A stretch of DNA of 9,417 nucleotides from Nitrospinaceae bacterium (GTDB lineage: Bacteria; Nitrospinota; Nitrospinia; Nitrospinales; VA-1). Position 1 is the first letter of the stretch, and every line of letters starts with the position of its first letter. Positions 1-6,359 of the stretch are shown here, piece by piece. The stretch is from the NCBI GenBank assembly GCA_029261675.1, contig JAJDBA010000072.1:1-9417 (forward strand). Reading direction: 5' to 3'. Position numbers and translations under genes: made by a program. The notes beneath the pieces are model-generated. The model was not told the origin of the DNA. It saw only the letters and a program-made list of their open reading frames with translations, and did not search any database.

Positions 1-322
1 CGCTAAATAGCTTGGAATCATTTGCAATCAAACCCGCCTTTCCTCCCCCATAAGGAAGACAGGCTGCGCTATTTTTTAGCGTCATAGCCCGTGCCAATCG
101 ACTAACCTCATTCAGTCCGATATTTTTAGCCATTCGAATGCCACCTAAGCCAGGGCCTCTTTTCGTATTGTCAATGCATACATAACCCCAAACTCTATTT
201 GTTTCTGGGTCTATGAACTGATAATTAACTTCCTGCTCGGTAAGGACGTTATTAGAAAAACGCTCCTTATCTTGCGTCTTTGGTAAGAGTTCCGCAATTA
301 AGCTTTTGGGAAGAGAGTCCAT
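1..322 (-). CDS. Glu/Leu/Phe/Val dehydrogenase, N-terminal part (partial)
   Basis: Amino-acid dehydrogenase of the ELFV family, which carries out NAD(P)-dependent oxidative deamination of glutamate or a branched-chain amino acid in the cytoplasm. I translated it by hand from the ATG at 322-320; 107 codons are present before the window edge. Family motifs are GPGLGGIRM (residues 56-64), then RLARAMTLKN (75-84) and PYGGGKAGLI (90-99). Lys83 and Lys95 are 12 residues apart, as are the substrate-binding and catalytic lysines of leucine dehydrogenase (K68/K80) and glutamate dehydrogenase (K113/K125). The Rossmann domain that sets cofactor and substrate choice lies outside the window, so glutamate and leucine cannot be separated. 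The start codon shares one base with the stop of the upstream lipoprotein gene (TAATG), which suggests translational coupling. Confidence 0.85.
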   Translation of the reverse strand, partial: MDSLPKSLIAELLPKTQDKERFSNNVLTEQEVNYQFIDPETNRVWGYVCIDNTKRGPGLGGIRMAKNIGLNEVSRLARAMTLKNSAACLPYGGGKAGLIANDSKLFS

Positions 323-945
323 TATAATTTTTTCAACATAGCGATACGGTGATAGATAAGAGTTGTGGGATCGATTTTTCTGCCTTGCAGGAGTTGTAAC
401 ATATCGAGGTAATGATTTTTAGTCAGGCCTAATTGGGTGATTAATTTTAAGGCCATCCTATCTGCTTCCACCTCCTGATTTATTCCAAATCCTTCAGGAA
501 GGTCGATGATGGGCGAGGAACCATAATGTCCCCCTGTTGAGATATTGGTTGGAGATTTCTCTTGTGTAGTGGTTTCGGCATTAACAATGATAATTCCTAC
601 TCGGGAGTAATAGTGACCCATTTTCAGATGTGATAGTTCATGAGCCGCAACGCAAATTCTACGAACAGGGTTTAGCTTTTCCAAAAAACGTTTGGTAATG
701 TTTATTTCGCGACCTTTTGTTACCCATGCGTTGTCGAATTCCTCTTCCCATACAACGGCTTTATATTTTCCATAATCCTGTGGGAAATTTATTCGAACAA
801 TATAGTCGATATTTGCCTGCCAAATTGACAAAGCTGATTTGCATGAGACAGATTGGTTAGGTTGGCATCGGTGTTCAAGGGTTTGGCAACCCGTAATTAA
901 TAGTGAAGAGAAAACTAATATTAAAACGCCTAAAATATTATTCAC
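322..945 (-). CDS. M48-like zinc metalloprotease lipoprotein
   Basis: Probable membrane-anchored periplasmic zinc protease of 207 residues. The N-terminus is a lipoprotein signal with lipobox LITGC, so the lipidated Cys is residue 20. The zinc motif HELSH is at 102-106 (His102, Glu103, His106). A downstream EVEAD at 158-162 fits the ExxAD third-ligand motif of M48 peptidases. The stretch DNAWVTKGREINIT (71-84) resembles the strand ahead of the active-site helix in that family. The protein is short and has no TPR domain, unlike BepA. The start is GTG at 945, chosen because the signal peptide begins there; an AAGG lies about 11 bases upstream. It sits 23 bases after the TpsB gene and overlaps the dehydrogenase gene by one base. 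M48 lipoproteins such as LoiP and the protease BepA act in outer-membrane protein quality control, so a link to the neighbouring outer-membrane pore is plausible but inferred. Confidence 0.83.
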   Translation of the reverse strand: MNNILGVLILVFSSLLITGCQTLEHRCQPNQSVSCKSALSIWQANIDYIVRINFPQDYGKYKAVVWEEEFDNAWVTKGREINITKRFLEKLNPVRRICVAAHELSHLKMGHYYSRVGIIIVNAETTTQEKSPTNISTGGHYGSSPIIDLPEGFGINQEVEADRMALKLITQLGLTKNHYLDMLQLLQGRKIDPTTLIYHRIAMLKKL

Positions 946-968
946 TCTGAATCTGACCTTTTTAGGGT

Positions 969-2789
969 TTAATAGTAATTGATACCACCGCTTAAATACA
1001 ATATTCCACTGGTTCTATCTGAAGGTGGAGGCCCTTGAAAGGGAATGCCAAAAGAAGCGGCAAAATTAAAACTGGGCCCCCATGGCTTGGTTTTAGGAAT
1101 ATTAATTTTCATTCCGAATCCACCTCCAGAGATAGAGCGTTCCAAATCACCTACATCCGGCTCGAGAATCTGAATTTTACCCCCCTCTACAAAGGTGTTG
1201 AAGGATAAAACATCCTTTAATTTGAGTTTACCTATTCCTATCGACATCTTTGAGGGGAATGGAACGACATACTCAATTCCACCATTGTAGCCATTGGAAC
1301 CAGAATGTTCAGATATTGGAAATCCTCGAACGGTCCCAAACCCCCCGACAGAAAAAAGATTTGAAGAAAGTGCGCGGGCACTGGATATTTGCCCATTACC
1401 TCTAATAATAAAATAACTGCCAGCAAACCCTGTGCTTTGAAAACGGGTGAAATTAAATTCGGCACGAAAAATATCCCCTCTTGCTCTACTACGGGAAAGC
1501 AGAGGTCTATTTTCATTGGAATCTGAAATTCCCTGATTAAATCTTAATTCAGCAAATGTACGACCCCAAAATCGATCTGTATAATTACCACCTAAAGAAA
1601 TATGAAATGCTCTGAGATTATCTCTACTTGAAGGTTCTCCCAACTGGAAATTCCTGCTCTCTCTTATGCTGTAGCCACCTTTAAGAGACAGTTGACCCAG
1701 CCTCGAACGATAAAGAGGATGACTGAGTTCTGAAGTAAAAGAGTCCGAGTTCCCTTCCGCATACAAACCTACTAATTCTTTTCCAAGGGATTGCTTAGAG
1801 TGAGAATATGAAAATTTAAGAGTAGTGCCATAATTATTTATAGGATATACAAATGAAGGTGCTATTAACGATTGAGTGAAATCCGACTGAATCACACGCA
1901 GAGAAAACTGATCACCTAATTTAAAAAGATTTCCAACATTGGCTGAGAAATTGTAGTGAATCGGTCCTGTAAACTCACTGCCATAATTATCCATATCAAA
2001 CGCAAAGGAATAAGCAGGTCCTTCTTTTACTTCCAAGACTAAATTAGAGGTGCCCGGAAGTTCTCCAGGCTTCAATAAGGACCTGACGGTAACTCCAAGC
2101 AGGTCATTTAATTCAAGCAGTGTCCTCTCAAGTGTTTGTTCTCTCAGAACGCCTTCATTTTTAACGCGAACAAAACGGCCCTCAATATCTTCACTGTCTA
2201 GGGATTCATTCCCACTAACTTCGATCCTGTTGATCTTTCCCTCAGCAATATTAATTTTAACAATCCCATCTTTTAGCTTTTGGGCGGGGATGTAGGCCTT
2301 CGATAAAAAGTAACCCTGAGAAACATAATAAGATGTAAGTTCCTGCACGAGTAGCAGGAGTACCCCCATGCTGATCTCTTTTCCCTCATCCAGATTTACC
2401 AGAGCTTCCAGTTCTTCTTTCGGGAAAAGGCTACTTCCTTCCACTTCAATTTTTTTTACAAAAAATTTGGGTCCCTTGGCAGGGTCGATCGGCTTTCTAC
2501 TATCTGGAACAACGATTTCGGGTGCTTCTTCCACTGCAGGAGGTTGATAGAATGGCCTCGATTGCAGTAAGGATCTTTCTGATAAACCTGATTCAGCATT
2601 CTGAGGTACTTGTTGAGCCCAAAGAGAAGGGACATAGATTAGTCCATATAATAGTATAATTATAAGGTGAATAAATTTGGTAGAAGGAGTCAAACGGAAG
2701 TTTTCGTCAGGTGTCAGTGAATAATAATTATTATTTAATCGCAGGACAATATTGCCAATTTTTGTAATAATATACCAATGCATGGGCAT
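969..2789 (-). CDS. TpsB-type outer-membrane transporter (ShlB/FhaC family)
   Basis: Outer-membrane pore of a two-partner (type Vb) secretion system, which exports a large TpsA exoprotein. The 606 residues match the family's usual size. A hydrophobic signal segment lies at about 39-58, ending in LWAQ. Two POTRA domains follow at about 109-184 (FFVKKIEVEG at the start; the YYVSQGYFLSKAYIPAQ stretch is typical of ShlB POTRA) and 186-257. A 16-strand barrel runs from about 260 to the C-terminal Tyr-Tyr. The barrel opens with DNYG (267-270), and the pore-loop motif VRGF is at 487-490, both signatures of this family. The assigned ATG (or the ATG two codons later) leaves about 36 residues before the hydrophobic core, which is long. 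No good Shine-Dalgarno sequence is visible, so the true start may be internal. No TpsA gene is in the window. It heads the minus-strand block with the M48 lipoprotein and the dehydrogenase. Confidence 0.88.
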   Translation of the reverse strand: MPMHWYIITKIGNIVLRLNNNYYSLTPDENFRLTPSTKFIHLIIILLYGLIYVPSLWAQQVPQNAESGLSERSLLQSRPFYQPPAVEEAPEIVVPDSRKPIDPAKGPKFFVKKIEVEGSSLFPKEELEALVNLDEGKEISMGVLLLLVQELTSYYVSQGYFLSKAYIPAQKLKDGIVKINIAEGKINRIEVSGNESLDSEDIEGRFVRVKNEGVLREQTLERTLLELNDLLGVTVRSLLKPGELPGTSNLVLEVKEGPAYSFAFDMDNYGSEFTGPIHYNFSANVGNLFKLGDQFSLRVIQSDFTQSLIAPSFVYPINNYGTTLKFSYSHSKQSLGKELVGLYAEGNSDSFTSELSHPLYRSRLGQLSLKGGYSIRESRNFQLGEPSSRDNLRAFHISLGGNYTDRFWGRTFAELRFNQGISDSNENRPLLSRSRARGDIFRAEFNFTRFQSTGFAGSYFIIRGNGQISSARALSSNLFSVGGFGTVRGFPISEHSGSNGYNGGIEYVVPFPSKMSIGIGKLKLKDVLSFNTFVEGGKIQILEPDVGDLERSISGGGFGMKINIPKTKPWGPSFNFAASFGIPFQGPPPSDRTSGILYLSGGINYY

Positions 2790-2849
2790 ATATACAGTGC
2801 TAATCTTAGTTAGGGCAACTCATTTAAATATCATGATTTACAAAGATTT

Positions 2850-3695
2850 ATGAGAAATTCATTGTTTCAAAAAGCTATTGATTTATTGGTGGTAAATGCC
2901 CTCACAGAAGACATACAAGATGGAGATATTACAACCCGCAATATATTTTCAGAAAATAAGAATGCCTCGGCAGAAGTGATTGCTCGCGAAACAATGATTT
3001 TGTGTGGCCTTGATATCTTTCAAGCGGTTTTCAAAAAATTGGATGCGAATGTTAAATTCTCCTCTGGAAAATTTAATGATGGTGATGAGGTTGTTACAGG
3101 TGAAACAATTCTCCAAGTTGAATGTGATGTCATATCATTACTAGAAGGCGAGAGAAGTGCGCTAAATATTTTACAGTGGTTGAGTGGAATCGCGACACTA
3201 ACTCATAAATATGTCAAAAAAGCTGCTCCAGTAAAAGTATTGGATACACGTAAAACAACCCCTGGATTAAGAGTGTTTGAAAAATATGCGGTGGCATGTG
3301 GAGGTGCAATCAATCATAGATTTGGTCTCTATGATCAAGTTTTAATTAAGGACAACCATATTGAAGCCGCAGGTGGTATTTCAAACGCAGTGAGTGCGGT
3401 AAGGAAAAATGTTCCCGAGGATAAAAAAATAGAAGTTGAAGTGCAATCCGTTGAAGAAGTGAAAGAAGCACTTGAAAGCAATGTTGATATAATCATGCTG
3501 GATAATATGACTCTTGATATGATGCATCAGTGCATTACCTTGATCAAGGGGAAAGCCAAAACGGAGATTAGCGGGGGTATCACTTTTGAAAGACTGGAAG
3601 AAATTTCTACAACCGGTGCCGATTTTGTTTCAATAGGTGCTTTGACTCATTCTGCACCGGCTGTTGATATCAGCCTGTGCATCATCCCCCAATAA
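2850..3695 (+). CDS. nadC: Nicotinate-nucleotide diphosphorylase (carboxylating), quinolinate phosphoribosyltransferase
   Basis: Cytoplasmic enzyme of de novo NAD synthesis: quinolinate + PRPP gives nicotinate mononucleotide + CO2 + diphosphate. The 281 residues are the usual length. Family motifs are all present in order: EDIQDGDITT (20-29), GERSALNILQWLSGIAT (100-116), the PRPP/quinolinate motif DTRKTTPGLR (132-141), NHR (155-157), KDNH (167-170), EVEV (195-198), LDN (217-219), SGGI (241-244) and the closing SIGALTHS (261-268). These cover the known active-site Arg, Lys, His, Glu and Asp residues, so the enzyme should be functional. ATG 2850 is the only sensible start; an ATG at 2833 runs straight into a stop. 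The Shine-Dalgarno sequence is poor. The gene is divergent from the TpsB gene across 60 bases and is followed without a gap by the scaffold-like gene. nadA and nadB are not in the window. Confidence 0.96.
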   Translation: MRNSLFQKAIDLLVVNALTEDIQDGDITTRNIFSENKNASAEVIARETMILCGLDIFQAVFKKLDANVKFSSGKFNDGDEVVTGETILQVECDVISLLEGERSALNILQWLSGIATLTHKYVKKAAPVKVLDTRKTTPGLRVFEKYAVACGGAINHRFGLYDQVLIKDNHIEAAGGISNAVSAVRKNVPEDKKIEVEVQSVEEVKEALESNVDIIMLDNMTLDMMHQCITLIKGKAKTEISGGITFERLEEISTTGADFVSIGALTHSAPAVDISLCIIPQ

Positions 3696-3697
3696 TC

Positions 3698-4123
3698 ATG
3701 CCTTGTAAAGACACCACCTCTCAAATAAATATTTTACTGGATGGAAATGACCATCTTCTAAATTTCGATTTCTCTAAAATGACGTGTCAAAAGGAAGTAG
3801 GCGGCGGAACCGGGTTTCGTGATTATTGCCTTGGCAAGTCAGTGGATATTTTATCTAAAATAGAATTTCAGGATATAAACGACCACTTGGGATTGCATGA
3901 TACGGAGAGCCAGTTTTTGCTCTTTTTAGAATGGAGTGCTTTAGGAGCCGCGTTGGATCAGTACCAAGGAAAACTGCAGCCCAATGATCAAGATCAGTAT
4001 CAAATCGCGACTATCGCATACGAGTCAGATCAGGTAGAAATTAAACAAATGGTTTTGGCGCCCTCAGAGATGCCCAAAATAATTCCATGCAGAAAAAAAA
4101 CTATGGAGTCTAAACATGAGTAA
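3698..4123 (+). CDS. Small IscU/NifU-like protein lacking the third cluster cysteine
   Basis: Likely a divergent relative of the IscU/NifU N-terminal Fe-S scaffold, about 141 residues. By hand alignment, MPCKD at the start matches the ACGD of IscU (first cluster Cys, then the conserved Asp two residues on). Cys30 lies 27 residues later, against 26 in IscU between its first two cysteines. Sixteen residues from Cys30 reach LGKSVDIL, the same spacing as the VKGKSLDEA stretch of IscU. ALGAALDQYQG matches the C-terminal helix AIKAAIADYK. The third Cys (HCS in IscU) is a Leu here, and IscU's N-terminal helix is missing. A hydrophilic tail of about 50 residues ends in PCRKK...KHE. I chose ATG 3698, two bases after the nadC stop; GTG 3677, overlapping nadC, is an alternative adding seven residues. 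It overlaps the CBS gene by 8 bases. Whether it still carries a cluster is unknown. NadA, the enzyme before NadC, is a 4Fe-4S protein, so a supporting role is possible but speculative. Confidence 0.6.
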   Translation: MPCKDTTSQINILLDGNDHLLNFDFSKMTCQKEVGGGTGFRDYCLGKSVDILSKIEFQDINDHLGLHDTESQFLLFLEWSALGAALDQYQGKLQPNDQDQYQIATIAYESDQVEIKQMVLAPSEMPKIIPCRKKTMESKHE

Positions 4124-4511
4124 GATTAGCGAATTTATGAGTACGACTATCTATTCTACAAGCCCTGATACATTCGCTCATGAGGCTATTGATAAAATGT
4201 ACAAAAATAAAATTGGTGCACTATTGGTGGAAACCGGGGGCAAACATACGGGTATGTTTACAAAAACAGACTGGATGACCTTAGTCTTAAAAGGGGAATG
4301 TGACCCAAAAACCATAAAAGTTTCTGAAATAATGACAGAGCTCAAACATACCCTCGAAATAAATCAAACTATTTCTGAAGCCAGTGCAATGATTGAATCA
4401 AATAAAATTCGCCATATCCCCGTTAAAGAAAACGGAAAAATTGTGGGAATGTTTTCAGTTAAAGACCTGGAAAAATACTATTTGCAATTGCACCGCAAAA
4501 CTGATTTTTAA
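4116..4511 (+). CDS. Stand-alone CBS-domain pair protein
   Basis: Small cytoplasmic regulatory protein of 131 residues made almost wholly of two CBS motifs, at about 5-58 and 68-120. CBS pairs (Bateman modules) bind adenosine ligands such as AMP, ATP or SAM and regulate a partner. Visible signatures are ISEFMS (4-9) with NKIGALLVE and HTGMFTKTDW in the first repeat, and VSEIMTE (69-75) with IRHIPVKENGKIVGMFSVKDLEKY in the second. The gene overlaps the end of the scaffold-like gene by 8 bases, and GGAG lies about 8 bases before its ATG, inside that gene, so the two are probably co-translated. No catalytic domain is attached, so it must act in trans. It resembles the other CBS protein in the window (5584-5973) only in architecture, not closely in sequence. 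Its target is unknown. Confidence 0.9.
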   Translation: MSKISEFMSTTIYSTSPDTFAHEAIDKMYKNKIGALLVETGGKHTGMFTKTDWMTLVLKGECDPKTIKVSEIMTELKHTLEINQTISEASAMIESNKIRHIPVKENGKIVGMFSVKDLEKYYLQLHRKTDF

Positions 4512-4541
4512 CGTACGAATTGAGCTGTAAGTTATGAGTGT

Positions 4542-4958
4542 TTACTCGTCTGGATAGAGTCTCACCAGTCTCACATAACCTTGGGAATAATCCTGATCGA
4601 ATTGTTGTGCATTTCCTGATGTATAAGAAAAATAAAAAGCCGCTTGTTGATCAAATGGCAAGCACCAACTTGCATTCCCACCGCCGGACGCAAATAGGGG
4701 GTCGAGGTGAATTTCATTGTTGGATCGCGCCATAATAGTACTATCCGCCATAAATATTTTTTCTATCTCTTCTCGTTCTGGAATCCGCCAATCATGGAAA
4801 CCCAGATAGTCCTTTTTGTTCATGTCATCTACAAACTGTAGAGACTCTTGGAAGTTAAGCCAGTCCTGTGCAACAGGCCAAGAGTCTTCTTTTGCCCAAA
4901 CCAGGCCTGTATCGCTATCTAAAATGGTTCCGTCACCGTTATCTGTAAATCTGCTCAT
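4542..4958 (-). CDS. DUF1566 (Lcl C-terminal-like) domain protein
   Basis: Single-domain protein of 138 residues of the DUF1566 family, which has no established biochemical role and is often found in surface or lectin-like proteins. The hallmark N-terminal motif RFTDNGDGTILDSDTGLVW occupies residues 3-21. GFHDWRIPEREEIEKI (53-68) matches the conserved 'GYxDWRLPTxxEL' motif, and GYVRLVR (127-133) matches the family's closing strand. There is no signal peptide or membrane segment, so it is predicted cytoplasmic, unlike many secreted members. The start at ATG 4958 is well supported by AGGAG 4968-4972 on the minus strand, 9 bases upstream. A strong RNA hairpin lies immediately upstream of that Shine-Dalgarno sequence (separate entry). 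It is convergent with the CBS gene at 4116-4511 and divergent from the membrane protein at 5055. Function unknown. Confidence 0.82.
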   Translation of the reverse strand: MSRFTDNGDGTILDSDTGLVWAKEDSWPVAQDWLNFQESLQFVDDMNKKDYLGFHDWRIPEREEIEKIFMADSTIMARSNNEIHLDPLFASGGGNASWCLPFDQQAAFYFSYTSGNAQQFDQDYSQGYVRLVRLYPDE

Positions 4959-4972
4959 TTATTAGTTCTCCT

Positions 4973-4993
4973 TTTCCAATTTGCAACTGGAAA
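4973..4993 (-). promoter_or_regulatory. RNA hairpin abutting the DUF1566 Shine-Dalgarno sequence
   Basis: On the minus strand these 21 bases fold into a 9-bp stem (TTTCCAGTT against AATTGGAAA, with a 3-base GCA loop spelled through GCA-AA). All nine pairs are Watson-Crick except one G-U wobble at the seventh pair. The stem ends one base before AGGAG (4968-4972), the ribosome-binding site of the DUF1566 gene. The same DNA read on the plus strand has an A-C mismatch at the wobble position, which slightly favours an RNA role on the minus strand over a DNA operator. An operator for a dimeric repressor in this 96-base divergent gap remains possible. Confidence 0.45.
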
Positions 4994-5054
4994 TCAATCG
5001 CTTTATCTGATAAAAACTTAACTTTGATCCTTCTATTAATAGGAACAAGTCGCA

Positions 5055-5579
5055 ATGGATTTAATTGCAAAAAATATATTATTAAATGAATGGATTATTG
5101 CGCAAGTGGATTGTGGCGAAAAAATCCCTGATTTAGTTATTTACGAACAAATTTCACAATATTCTATCTGGATCGCCTTATCTTTGGCAATAGGTGGAAT
5201 ATTAGTTGAACAGAAAGTGACTAAACGAATTTTGATGATTATTGCCGTGTTGCCTCTCGCTGCTTGGGGGTACGTCCAATTCATGGTGGATTATACCAGC
5301 CTTAAAAAGGAAATCTTTGCTTATAATGTATTGGCAGAAGCAACTCTGGCAAATATTGCAGAGGCGCAAGACAGGTATAAATCAGAACAGGGCACTTATA
5401 TAAGTGATTTTCGAAAAATTTATTCGCATATAGGTGGAGCAGGGGGGATGAATGAATGCGTTAAAATTATAAATATTACTGCAGGTTTTGAACATTGGCG
5501 AGCTGAGGCGAGTCATATCTCCAGTCCCGACTCCGTAATTTGGGACAGTCGGGCCGGCACTTCACTAAAAAAAGGATAA
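5055..5579 (+). CDS. Two-helix membrane protein with pseudopilin-like C-terminal domain
   Basis: Protein of 174 residues that I cannot name. Two hydrophobic segments lie at about 38-51 and 59-77, separated by a short basic linker (EQKVTKR), followed by a soluble domain of about 95 residues. That domain begins with an amphipathic helix and EATLANIAEAQDRYKSEQGTY (95-115), very like the start of type IV pilin and type II pseudopilin soluble domains ('...AxLxxIxxAxexYyxxxGxYp'). HWRAEASH (147-154) and VIWDSRAG (161-168) match the later strands of such domains ('aYtatA', 'y.id..G'). The type III signal peptide and prepilin-peptidase site of a true pilin are absent: the domain is anchored by a hairpin instead. 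ATG 5055 has AGGA at 5041-5044, 10 bases upstream. It is divergent from the DUF1566 gene and convergent with the CBS gene at 5584, with only four bases between stops. Confidence 0.65.
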   Translation: MDLIAKNILLNEWIIAQVDCGEKIPDLVIYEQISQYSIWIALSLAIGGILVEQKVTKRILMIIAVLPLAAWGYVQFMVDYTSLKKEIFAYNVLAEATLANIAEAQDRYKSEQGTYISDFRKIYSHIGGAGGMNECVKIINITAGFEHWRAEASHISSPDSVIWDSRAGTSLKKG

Positions 5580-5591
5580 AGGATTAATCCT
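5567..5591 (-). terminator. Candidate terminator after the DUF1538/PII/CBS operon
   Basis: Reading on the minus strand across the CBS stop, AGGAT (5591-5587) can pair with ATCCT (5577-5573) around a 9-base loop and is followed at once by six T residues. Preceding G residues could add G-U pairs with the T run. The stem is short, so termination would be modest. A perfect 12-base palindrome (5580-5591) offers an alternative small stem. The T run lies inside the 3' end of the convergent membrane-protein gene. Confidence 0.35.
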
Positions 5592-5973
5592 CCCAGCGGT
5601 CCACCATTCCATTCAAAGAGACCATGCCTGTGATCTCGTTATTTTCTATGACCATTGCATAAGAAACAGAGAAGTTTGTGAGAAATCGAGCCGCGAAAGG
5701 AATGGGCATATCAGAGGTGACAGACAAAACGGGTTTGGACATTATTTCGTACACGTGAGCCTCATGCAGTTTTCTACGTTGTGAAATCACCTTACGGGCA
5801 ATATCCTTTAAAGTCATAATTCCATAAACATCGCTATCATCGCGAGGCTCAACCAACACCGCATTAATTTTTTTGCTTCGCATCATATGAAGCGCATCTG
5901 AGACTTTCATAATACCTTCAACTTTGGTGAAGTTAGACATCATAACATCACCAACTCTTTGTATTTCTGCCAT
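5584..5973 (-). CDS. CBS-domain pair protein, last gene of the DUF1538/PII operon
   Basis: Cytoplasmic protein of 129 residues with two CBS motifs and nothing else. The first (about 8-64) begins VGDVMM and carries INAVLVEPRD and YGIMTLKDIARKV. The second (about 74-127) begins VYEIMSKPVLSVTSD and carries SVSYAMVIENNEITGMVSLNGM. Such pairs bind adenine nucleotides and gate partner proteins, including transporters. The start at ATG 5973 is supported by AGGAG 5980-5984 on the minus strand, 6 bases upstream. It follows the PII-like gene after 22 bases and is the last of four same-strand genes. Its place beside a PII-like protein and two membrane subunits suggests it is a second regulatory subunit for that transporter; this is inference from context. 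Confidence 0.9.
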   Translation of the reverse strand: MAEIQRVGDVMMSNFTKVEGIMKVSDALHMMRSKKINAVLVEPRDDSDVYGIMTLKDIARKVISQRRKLHEAHVYEIMSKPVLSVTSDMPIPFAARFLTNFSVSYAMVIENNEITGMVSLNGMVDRWED

Positions 5974-5995
5974 TCCCTTCTCCTATGGACTACGA

Positions 5996-6343
5996 TTAAA
6001 AATAATGATCTTTTGCTTCCTGCTCCATCGATCCCATTTGACTTTCAAGACCTATAGCACGGTCTACATTCAGGGAAAAGGTGATTCCATTACCGTGTTC
6101 GCTTAAATGACCGGAATCGTAAATTGCATCCATAATATCATTGGCTATAAAATCTTCTACCAAAAAGAGAAGCATGTCTTTCTGCGACTCCATATCGAGT
6201 CCCAAGAAAGATTTTTTTGATTTGATCCCTTCTCCTCGAGCATTGAGAATAGTAACTCCTGTCGCTCCGGCAACTTTCGCGGCTTCAATGACGGTGTCCT
6301 GATATTTCTCATTCACAAAAGCTAAAACAACTTTAAAACGCAT
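5996..6343 (-). CDS. PII-like signalling protein associated with DUF1538
   Basis: Small cytoplasmic protein of 115 residues with PII (GlnB/GlnK-like) ferredoxin-like fold features. It has a first strand MRFKVVLAFVNEKY, an AAKVAGATGVTILNARGEG stretch (21-39) matching the helix and strand before the T-loop of PII, a shortened T-loop (about 37-56), a second helix DFIANDIMDAIYDSG (64-78), and GNGITFSLNVDRAIGL (84-99) matching PII's 'GDGKIFVxPVExAxRI'. It is not a canonical nitrogen PII. The T-loop lacks the uridylylation Tyr, the B-loop lysines of 'TGKxGDGK' are replaced, and the two C-loop arginines are missing (GLESQ). So ligand binding probably differs from ATP/ADP/2-oxoglutarate sensing. The start at 6343 is supported by AGGAG 6354-6358, 10 bases upstream. 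It lies 13 bases after a DUF1538 gene, and PII proteins typically bind and gate a neighbouring membrane transporter. Confidence 0.82.
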   Translation of the reverse strand: MRFKVVLAFVNEKYQDTVIEAAKVAGATGVTILNARGEGIKSKKSFLGLDMESQKDMLLFLVEDFIANDIMDAIYDSGHLSEHGNGITFSLNVDRAIGLESQMGSMEQEAKDHYF

Positions 6344-6352
6344 GGATTAATA

Positions 6353-6359
6353 TCTCCTA
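6353..6359 (-). promoter_or_regulatory. Shine-Dalgarno of the PII-like gene overlapping the DUF1538 stop
   Basis: Read on the minus strand, TAGGAGA contains both the TAG stop of the upstream DUF1538 gene (6359-6357) and the AGGAG ribosome-binding site of the PII-like gene, 10 bases before its ATG. A ribosome finishing the membrane subunit therefore covers the PII initiation site, which points to coupled expression of transporter and regulator. Confidence 0.7.

Noticed and set aside
2050..2295. A plus-strand open frame inside the TpsB gene
   Set aside because: It is antisense to the conserved second POTRA domain, Ser/Pro/Thr-rich, and resembles no family.
4534..4549. Small hairpin ATGAGT/ACTCGT between the CBS and DUF1566 genes
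   Set aside because: Only six pairs including a G-U, a 4-base loop and no T run on either strand; too weak to call a terminator.
5524..5553. Overlapping inverted repeats GTCCC/GGGAC and CCCGACT/AGTCGGG near the end of the membrane-protein gene
   Set aside because: They could form alternative hairpins, but they lie inside coding sequence. The nearby homopolymer run is A on the plus strand, and on the minus strand it precedes rather than follows the stem. It is not a terminator, and there is no evidence for an attenuator.
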